A DNA stretch of 64,000 nucleotides from SAR86 cluster bacterium. GTDB lineage: Bacteria > Pseudomonadota > Gammaproteobacteria > Magnimaribacterales > D2472. The notes beneath the pieces are model-generated. The model was not told the origin of the DNA. It saw nothing but the letters and a program-made list of their open reading frames with translations, and searched no databases. Where the stretch lies: positions 68,701 to 132,700 of the forward strand of contig CP097973.1 in the NCBI GenBank assembly GCA_023703655.1, read 5' to 3'. The position numbers and the translations under genes were made by a program. Below, one piece after another: positions 58,217 through 64,000 of this stretch. Within the stretch, counting starts at the first letter, position 1. The number at the start of each line of letters is the position of its first letter.

Positions 58217-59306
58217 CAAATAAGTCTTTAAAACCAGAGGGATCATGCCTGCCTACAACTAGGTTTTCAAGAGTACCAAATCCATTTTCTTTTCCCATTG
58301 ATGCTTCAGCGATTTGATGAATATGGAAATATGAATAATCATTTGGATCAATCTTATCTAAATCCCAAACTTCGTAATCATATGCTTCTTCACCTTTCCA
58401 AAGCGCATGACCCCATTCAGGATGTTGATAGCCAATACCTTTACAATGAAACCTAGGTCCTACTGTTTTAATTTTAATTTCCGTATCTTTCTCATCAACC
58501 TTAAATTTGATATCACCACCATCTGACCACCTTGTTCCTTTGATCCAATTAATAGAGTGATTAATATTAGTCATATTTTTGATAGATTCGCCATTATCTG
58601 ACACAGTAATAATCTCACCTGATAGTTGAGTTGAATTACCATCATGATCCTCAAAAGTACCAAAATGAGTAAATATTTGCCCAAAGTTTATTGGAGCCCA
58701 ACACCAATATACACCTGGCTCATCATTCAACTTACCAGGTGCTCCACCTTCCGGTTCTCCAACCGGTCTAACTCCCCATGATTTATCTCTAGTACCATAT
58801 TCAGATTCTAAATTTATAGTTTCATTTTCAAGTTGTATTTCTCCCGTCCATGTTCCAAACTGAGTGAACCTGCTAGTATCCATCAGAATTCTTGTACCTT
58901 CTTTTAAAGATGATTTAGGTTCAATATGAGGGAGTGTTAAATTATTAAATTCTAAATTACACGAGATTCTTTTTTCAGGATCTTGAAGGGTAAATTTAAT
59001 TATTTCCATTGGTTTTGGAATTTCAAGACTTATTGGACCAATAACCATCGGATATCTTGAAGAATCTAGTCTTTTGGATGCATGAAATGAATATTGTTTT
59101 CCTTTAAATGAAATACTGAAATGACCATCAATAATGTGCCTATTTGGATATACTCCAACTCCAATCTCAAATAGGAAATCTTTTTCTTTACTAAACCCAT
59201 TAAACCAATATCTATCATAAAAATTTCTATCAGTTGTTGATGGGACTGATAATGTTTCAGAGGTCTGATGAATGGGAAAGTCATCTAGTGGTGTTATATT
59301 CTTCAT
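58203..59306 (-). CDS. Conserved protein of unknown function (CrtC/AttH-like or DUF7064-type fold suspected)
   Basis: 367 residues, no signal peptide or membrane segment. Rich in Trp, Gly and aromatic residues with beta-strand pattern: FYDRYWFNGFSKEKDFLFEIGVG, the RDKSWGVRPVGEP segment, YWCWAPINFGQIFTHFGTFED and YSYFHIHQIAEASMGK. These resemble DUF7064/7065-type proteins and the lipocalin-like AttH/CrtC fold of proteins found with steroid or lipid catabolism genes. Identification is tentative. Start overlaps leuS (ATGA) and the end overlaps lptE, so it is embedded in the leuS-lptE-holA operon. Confidence 0.6.
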   Translation of the reverse strand: MKNITPLDDFPIHQTSETLSVPSTTDRNFYDRYWFNGFSKEKDFLFEIGVGVYPNRHIIDGHFSISFKGKQYSFHASKRLDSSRYPMVIGPISLEIPKPMEIIKFTLQDPEKRISCNLEFNNLTLPHIEPKSSLKEGTRILMDTSRFTQFGTWTGEIQLENETINLESEYGTRDKSWGVRPVGEPEGGAPGKLNDEPGVYWCWAPINFGQIFTHFGTFEDHDGNSTQLSGEIITVSDNGESIKNMTNINHSINWIKGTRWSDGGDIKFKVDEKDTEIKIKTVGPRFHCKGIGYQHPEWGHALWKGEEAYDYEVWDLDKIDPNDYSYFHIHQIAEASMGKENGFGTLENLVVGRHDPSGFKDLFDVAE

Positions 59307-61714
59307 GATTCAATTACAAAATTTATTAATTTCTCTTTAACATAAATGACCTTACTGATCTTGTCTAGTGCCACATGTTTTCTAACATTACTATTTTTTA
59401 AAGAAATTTCCTTAATTTCATCTTCATTCAGAGCTTTTGCAATATTTTCTTTACCCCTTACCTTACCATTCACTTGAATAATGAGTTCAAAGTCATCTTT
59501 TTCAGTTAATTTTTGATCGAACGCGGGCCATGATTTTTCGAAGAGTTTTGGATCTAAATGTGGATTAAAACGAGTCCAAATATAAAATGTAATATGCGGA
59601 ACAATTGGAGATAACATTTGTAGGGACACATTGATAACTTCATTTAGACAAAATATATCTGTTGAAGTTGCTTCACTGGATTTAAATTCTTCGGGTATAG
59701 CATTTATTAATTCCATAATTGCGGCTATTACAGTATTGAATGAGTTTCTATCTTCATAATCAGTAGTAACTTTTTTTATGGTGTTGTGAGTTTTTGCTCT
59801 TAAATCCAAATGACTCTGTTGAAAATCTCTTGGGATATTTTGATAGTCTGTATTTGTTCTATTTTCACATAACCTCCAAAATTTCTTGAGAAATCTAGAC
59901 GCACCTTCAATTGCATTATCTGACCATTCTAAGCTTTGTTCTGGTGGGGCAGTAAACATCATATACAGTCTTATAGTATCTGCTCCAAAATGATCAATAT
60001 ATTTTTGAGGATCAACAGTATTGCCTTTAGACTTTGACATCTTTGTTCCGTCCTTTAATACCATTCCTTGTGTTAGCAGTTTCTTAAAAGGCTCATCACC
60101 ATTTACAAGACCCATATCTCTCATAGCCTTATGAAAGAATCTTGAATAAAGAAGGTGTAATATTGCGTGCTCTATCCCTCCAATATAAATATCAACTGGC
60201 AACCAATATTCTGAATTCTCATCTAACGCTTTTTTATTATTCTCAGCGGAGGTAAATCTTGCATAGTACCAAGACGAATCGACAAAAGTATCAAAAGTAT
60301 CAACTTCTCGCGATTTACCTTGTCCTAAATCATAAAAATTTTTGTTTTGGTTAAGAGGTTTTGGAGAATCACCAGCTTTTATTTTTGGCAACTCTACTGG
60401 AAGCTCATCACCTCTTAAAAAGATAGGTTTATCTTTTTCATAAATTACTGGAATAGGACACCCCCAAAACCGTTGTCTACTTACACCCCAATCTCTCAGC
60501 CTATAATTAATTATGCTATTACCTATTCCGTTTTTTTCAATTAAGCTATTTATATTGTCTATAGCTTCATCCGATTCTTCCCCATTGAAATCATCTGAAT
60601 TTATCAATTTTCCTTTAGCAGAAGAGGGCAAATCATCTGCTTCAATGACTTGTTTAATAGGTATCTCATACTTTTGTGCAAACTCAAAGTCTCTTTCATC
60701 ATGTGCTGGAACACCCATGACTACTCCAGTTCCATAATCCATAAGAACATAATTCGCAATCCATACCTCAAGGTCAATGCCGGAAAGGGGGTGTTTAGCC
60801 TTTACGCTAGTTTTGAAGCCTAGTTTTTCAGCTTTTGCCATGTCCGCTTCAGCCATTTTCATTTCATTGCATTTCTTTATGAATTGATTTATGTCATCGT
60901 TTTCGCTAGCTAAATTTTGAGCCATTGGATGATTTGGTGATACAGCCAAAAAAGTAACCCCAAAGATTGTATCTACTCGTGTTGTGAAGGTAGTAATTTC
61001 GTCATTGTTTGAAAGCAAAAACTTTAATTCAGATCCATAGGACTTTCCAATCCAGTTTTTTTGCATCAATTTTACATTTTCGGGCCAGTCTAAGTTATCA
61101 ATAGACTGCAGAAGTTCATCAGCGTAGTCAGTAATTTTCAAAAACCATTGGTCAATTTCCTTCAACTCAACAGTAGCACCAGATCTCCATCCTTTGCCAT
61201 CAATTACTTGTTCATTTGCTAGAACCGTTTTATCAACTGGATCCCAATTTACTAAAGATTTTTTCTTATAAACAAGTCCATTATCCTGTAGCAAAGTAAA
61301 CATTTCCTGTTCCCATCTATAATAATTTGGATCACATGTTTTTAATTCTTTTGTCCAATCATAGCTAAAACCTAATTGCTTGAGCTGTAATTTCATATTA
61401 GCGATATTTTTTTCAGTCCAAGTTTGAGGATCAACCTTATTTTGAATTGCTGCATTTTCTGCTGGTAAGCCAAAAGCATCCCACCCCATGGGTTGTAAAA
61501 CATTAAATCCTCTCATTCTTTTATACCGAGAAATTACATCACCAATGGTATAGTTTCTTACATGCCCCATGTGTAATTTACCAGAGGGATAAGGAAACAT
61601 AGATAAACAATAAAATTTCTTTTGATCGTTTTTTATAGCTCTATAACAATTATTATCTTCCCAGAACTTTTGAACAGTTTTTTCAATTTTTTGGGGATTA
61701 TATTCCTGATTCAT
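59303..61714 (-). CDS. leuS: Leucyl-tRNA synthetase lacking the leucine-specific insertion
   Basis: Class Ia synthetase, 803 residues versus 860 in E. coli. HIGH motif in GKLHMGHVRNYTIGD; the CP1 editing domain is intact (TTFTTRVDTIFGV and GVPAHDERDF); KMSKS in GTKMSKSKGNTVDP; anticodon-binding and C-terminal domains present. Between LLTQGMVL and KMSKS only a few residues remain, whereas E. coli has an insertion of about 45-50 residues (leucine-specific domain), which accounts for most of the shortening. The start overlaps accC by 17 bases. Confidence 0.97.
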   Translation of the reverse strand: MNQEYNPQKIEKTVQKFWEDNNCYRAIKNDQKKFYCLSMFPYPSGKLHMGHVRNYTIGDVISRYKRMRGFNVLQPMGWDAFGLPAENAAIQNKVDPQTWTEKNIANMKLQLKQLGFSYDWTKELKTCDPNYYRWEQEMFTLLQDNGLVYKKKSLVNWDPVDKTVLANEQVIDGKGWRSGATVELKEIDQWFLKITDYADELLQSIDNLDWPENVKLMQKNWIGKSYGSELKFLLSNNDEITTFTTRVDTIFGVTFLAVSPNHPMAQNLASENDDINQFIKKCNEMKMAEADMAKAEKLGFKTSVKAKHPLSGIDLEVWIANYVLMDYGTGVVMGVPAHDERDFEFAQKYEIPIKQVIEADDLPSSAKGKLINSDDFNGEESDEAIDNINSLIEKNGIGNSIINYRLRDWGVSRQRFWGCPIPVIYEKDKPIFLRGDELPVELPKIKAGDSPKPLNQNKNFYDLGQGKSREVDTFDTFVDSSWYYARFTSAENNKKALDENSEYWLPVDIYIGGIEHAILHLLYSRFFHKAMRDMGLVNGDEPFKKLLTQGMVLKDGTKMSKSKGNTVDPQKYIDHFGADTIRLYMMFTAPPEQSLEWSDNAIEGASRFLKKFWRLCENRTNTDYQNIPRDFQQSHLDLRAKTHNTIKKVTTDYEDRNSFNTVIAAIMELINAIPEEFKSSEATSTDIFCLNEVINVSLQMLSPIVPHITFYIWTRFNPHLDPKLFEKSWPAFDQKLTEKDDFELIIQVNGKVRGKENIAKALNEDEIKEISLKNSNVRKHVALDKISKVIYVKEKLINFVIES

Positions 61715-63062
61715 TTTTAATTCTTTTTATTAAATCACTTTCTAGATAATTTATATGATGATTATTATCTCGAAAGGTTTGATCATTTAAAATCTTTGAG
61801 TGAAGAGAGTGATTTGTCTCTATACCCTCAACAAAAAACTCATCAAGCGCGTTCTTCATTCTGCGTATACATGATTCTCTTTTGTTGGTGGTAGTAATGA
61901 TCTTAGCTAATAAAGAATCATAATATGGTGGGACTACATAACCAGAGTAAATATGAGAGTCAAATCTGATTCCAAATCCACCAGGCGGATGCATTTTTAT
62001 AATTTTTCCTGGACAAGGTTTAAATTCAAGAGGATCTTCGGCATTTATTCGACACTCAATTGCATGACCTCTGAATGTGACTTTATTCTGATCAAGCTTG
62101 ATATCCATATCAAGCGCTATTTTGAGCTGCGCCTTCACGATATCAAACATACTGATCATTTCTGTTACGGGATGCTCAACTTGGATCCTTGCATTCATTT
62201 CAATAAAAAAGAATTTTCCATCTTTATACAAAAATTCAATTGTGCCTGCTCCTTCATAGGAAAGTTTTTCACAAAGATTTATACAAGATGACAAAACTTG
62301 CTCCAGCTCTTTTTCATTTAATCCGGTAGCTGGAGCCTCTTCAATTATTTTTTGATTACGCCTTTGAATACTGCAGTCTCTTGTTCCTAAGTGAATGGCA
62401 TTACCTTTACCGTCTCCAACGACTTGGACTTCAATATGTCTTGGATTTTCAATATATTTTTCAAGATATACAACATCTGAGCCAAATGCACTTAGTGCCT
62501 CTTTCATAGTAATAGCAAGCCCGTCAATAAGTTCATTTTCATTTCTTACAACCCGCATGCCTCTACCACCACCTCCAGCAGAGGCTTTTATCATAATTGG
62601 ATACCCAATCTCGTTTGCTATGTTAAAGAGTTTCTTTTCATCTTTTGGAATCTTATTTTTAAATCCTGGAACAATTGGAATACCTGCTTTTTCAGCTTCA
62701 TTTTTAGCAGATATTTTATCGCCCATTTTTTTAATCACATCCGGTGATGGACCTATAAATTTAAAACCACTCGCCTCACATTTTTCAGCAAACTCAAAGT
62801 TCTCTGCTAAGAACCCATAGCCAGGATATATAGCATCTGTGCCAGTCAGCTCCGCTGCAGAAATAATTGAGGGTATATTTAGATAGCTTTCTGTTGGATT
62901 TGCAGGACCAATACAAACTGACTCATCAACAAATCTTAGATGTTTTAAATCTTTATCACCACTTGAATAAACACCAACTGTTTTCAATCCAATTTCTTTG
63001 CAAGCTCTTACAGCCCTTAAAGCAATTTCTCCCCTATTTGCTATTAAGACTTTTTTTGTCAT
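61698..63062 (-). CDS. accC: Acetyl-CoA carboxylase biotin carboxylase
   Basis: ATP-grasp enzyme carboxylating biotin on AccB, first step of fatty-acid synthesis. About 454 residues. N-terminal KVLIANRGEIALRAVRACKE, ATP-binding KASAGGGGRGMRVV, EKYIENPRHIEVQ, and EMNARIQVEHPVTEM are complete. ATG 63062 is the proper start; a TTG one codon upstream is not needed. Four bases after accB. The leuS gene downstream replaces the prmA seen in many relatives. Confidence 0.97.
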   Translation of the reverse strand: MTKKVLIANRGEIALRAVRACKEIGLKTVGVYSSGDKDLKHLRFVDESVCIGPANPTESYLNIPSIISAAELTGTDAIYPGYGFLAENFEFAEKCEASGFKFIGPSPDVIKKMGDKISAKNEAEKAGIPIVPGFKNKIPKDEKKLFNIANEIGYPIMIKASAGGGGRGMRVVRNENELIDGLAITMKEALSAFGSDVVYLEKYIENPRHIEVQVVGDGKGNAIHLGTRDCSIQRRNQKIIEEAPATGLNEKELEQVLSSCINLCEKLSYEGAGTIEFLYKDGKFFFIEMNARIQVEHPVTEMISMFDIVKAQLKIALDMDIKLDQNKVTFRGHAIECRINAEDPLEFKPCPGKIIKMHPPGGFGIRFDSHIYSGYVVPPYYDSLLAKIITTTNKRESCIRRMKNALDEFFVEGIETNHSLHSKILNDQTFRDNNHHINYLESDLIKRIKNESGI

Positions 63063-63065
63063 CAA

Positions 63066-63503
63066 TTATTTAATCTTGAAAAGTGGTTGATCAAATTCAA
63101 CTGGTGTTGCGTCGTCAATATAAATTTCTTCAACAATGCCTGAAAATTCCGATTTTATTTCATTCATCATCTTCATTGCCTCAACAATACAGACTACTTG
63201 ACCGACTTCAACTCTATCTCCTTTTTCAACATAAGGAGGTTTATCTGGGGCAGGCTTCCTGTAAAAAGTGCCAACAATTGGCGATTTGATATTAGACTGA
63301 TCATCAATAACAGAATTTTGACCTTGAACAACTTCAGGATTTGCAGAGGAAGTAAACTGCGGCGCAACATTTTTTTCATAAACAACTTCTTTTGAACTAC
63401 CTCTCGAAATTCTTACAGACTCTTCTCCCTCGGTAACTTCAATTTCTGTTAAATCTGAATCTTGTAACATCTCAATAAGTTTTTTTATCTTTCTAATATC
63501 CAT
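63066..63503 (-). CDS. accB: Biotin carboxyl carrier protein of acetyl-CoA carboxylase
   Basis: 145 residues. The C-terminal biotinyl domain has EAMKMMNEI with the biotinylated lysine and the thumb region DDATPVEFDQPLF. The N-terminal helix DIRKIKKLIEMLQDSDLTEIEV and a flexible linker precede it. SPIVGTFYRKPAPDKPPYVEKGD is diagnostic. Located between aroQ and accC as usual. Confidence 0.97.
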   Translation of the reverse strand: MDIRKIKKLIEMLQDSDLTEIEVTEGEESVRISRGSSKEVVYEKNVAPQFTSSANPEVVQGQNSVIDDQSNIKSPIVGTFYRKPAPDKPPYVEKGDRVEVGQVVCIVEAMKMMNEIKSEFSGIVEEIYIDDATPVEFDQPLFKIK

Positions 63504-63505
63504 AT

Positions 63506-63943
63506 TTAAGTCCTCATTTCCTTTATTGCATGCAAAAGTGCAATCTCGTATCCTTTAACACCATGACCAATAAAGCTTTTCTGTGCAATATCTTTAAGAT
63601 ACGATATTTTTCTGAAATCCTCTCTGTCATTTATGTCAGTTATATGTACTTCATAAAAAGGTATTGATGTCGAAAGAAATGCATCTCTTAATGCGATACT
63701 AGTATGCGTATATGCTGCAGGATTGATAAGAATAAATTGCACATTTAAATCCAAGGCATCGTGTACTTGATCTATCATTTCACCTTCTGAATTACTTTGA
63801 AAACAAATTAACTCTGCATTTTCCTGATTAGCAATATCTTTTAAATTGTCTTCTATTTCATTGAGGGTTTTAGATCCGTAGATATCAACTTCTCTTTGAC
63901 CGAGCAAGTTTAAATTTGGGCCATTTATCAACATTATCTTCAT
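63506..63943 (-). CDS. aroQ: 3-dehydroquinate dehydratase, type II
   Basis: Shikimate-pathway dehydratase, dodecameric type II. 145 residues. GPNLNLLGQREVDIYG with the catalytic Tyr-region and Arg loop, FQSNSEGEMID, NPAAYTHTSIALRDA with the conserved Asn and Tyr, and EVHITDINDREDFR with the catalytic His are present. First gene of the aroQ-accB-accC-leuS-(unknown)-lptE-holA operon. Confidence 0.97.
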   Translation of the reverse strand: MKIMLINGPNLNLLGQREVDIYGSKTLNEIEDNLKDIANQENAELICFQSNSEGEMIDQVHDALDLNVQFILINPAAYTHTSIALRDAFLSTSIPFYEVHITDINDREDFRKISYLKDIAQKSFIGHGVKGYEIALLHAIKEMRT

Positions 63944-63952
63944 ATTTAGACG

Positions 63953-63958
63953 ATTTTA
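63953..63958 (-). promoter_or_regulatory. -10 box candidate for the aroQ operon
   Basis: TAAAAT on the minus strand, nine bases before the aroQ ATG, the same spacing as at rpmB. The -35 region is not clear. A start site near 63946 would give a two to four nucleotide leader. The surrounding AT-richness makes a chance match possible, and the region continues past the window edge. Confidence 0.35.
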
Positions 63959-64000
63959 ACAGAACTTAGTGGAATTTTAATGATTTTAGTTAAATTTTAA

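Noticed and set aside
62395-62820. A 141-codon open frame opposite accC
   Set aside because: Antisense to a strongly conserved gene, no homology recognisable and low-complexity leucine/serine content; a shadow frame.

Overview
The window is a gene-dense, AT-rich stretch of a gammaproteobacterial chromosome. The gene order is gammaproteobacterial throughout: 6S RNA between zapA and the 5-formyl-THF cyclo-ligase next to pepP-ubiH; nnr-tsaE-amidase; dksA-pcnB; thiE-hemL; erpA-anmK-M23 peptidase-tyrS; aroQ-accB-accC; leuS-lptE-holA; rsfS-rlmH-mrdA-mrdB. Low GC, almost no intergenic space, shortened proteins and many oxidoreductases and hydrolases for hydrophobic substrates suggest a streamlined marine lineage of the SAR86 type. 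That assignment is inference; no rRNA is present to test it.

Layout. 1-7.8 kb: end of an epoxide hydrolase, fau, 6S RNA and zapA on the minus strand; pepP, ubiH and an SDR on the plus strand; the ribosomal protein genes rpmB and rpmE (zinc-free type) among sixA and priA. 7.8-13.8 kb: a six-gene minus-strand operon (alpha/beta hydrolase, beta-propeller lipoprotein, nnr, tsaE, amidase, SDR). 13.9-15.8 kb: NUDIX, metallo-beta-lactamase-fold and membrane protein genes. 15.8-23.2 kb: minus-strand acs, deoxynucleoside kinase, pcnB, dksA, PfkB kinase, hemL, thiE. 23.2-29.6 kb: hemG, erpA, anmK, M23 peptidase, tyrS, a membrane protein, tRNA-Ile(GAU), an SDR and a small secreted protein. 29.7-36.9 kb: DUF411, CIA30, a flavin monooxygenase, and a peroxide-defence locus (oxyR with a TonB/TPR-domain partner, divergent katG). 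36.9-50.1 kb: coaD, mutM, tolC, parE-parC, argD, DUF2244, PPi-type phosphofructokinase, mpl, LON-domain protein, MDR reductase. 50.2-56.8 kb: a plus-strand cell-elongation operon (rsfS to a D-amino-acid transaminase). 56.8-63.9 kb: a convergent minus-strand operon aroQ-accB-accC-leuS-(unknown)-lptE-holA.

Functionally the window is mostly housekeeping. Peptidoglycan synthesis and turnover are heavily represented (mrdA, rodA, mltB, dacA, amidase, M23 peptidase, anmK, mpl). Tetrapyrrole and Fe-S genes sit together (hemL, hemG, erpA). No gene-free stretch exceeds about 230 bases; the longest (761-991) holds the 6S RNA and its promoter. I see no insertion sequence, prophage, CRISPR array or recognisable defence system, and no clear new multi-gene system. 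The most notable points are: interlocking convergent stop codons; apparent loss of the winged-helix domain in PriA and of the leucine-specific insertion in LeuRS; an oxyR operon carrying a TonB_C/TPR protein; an uncharacterised gene inserted between leuS and lptE; and several promoters placed so close to start codons that near-leaderless mRNAs are predicted.
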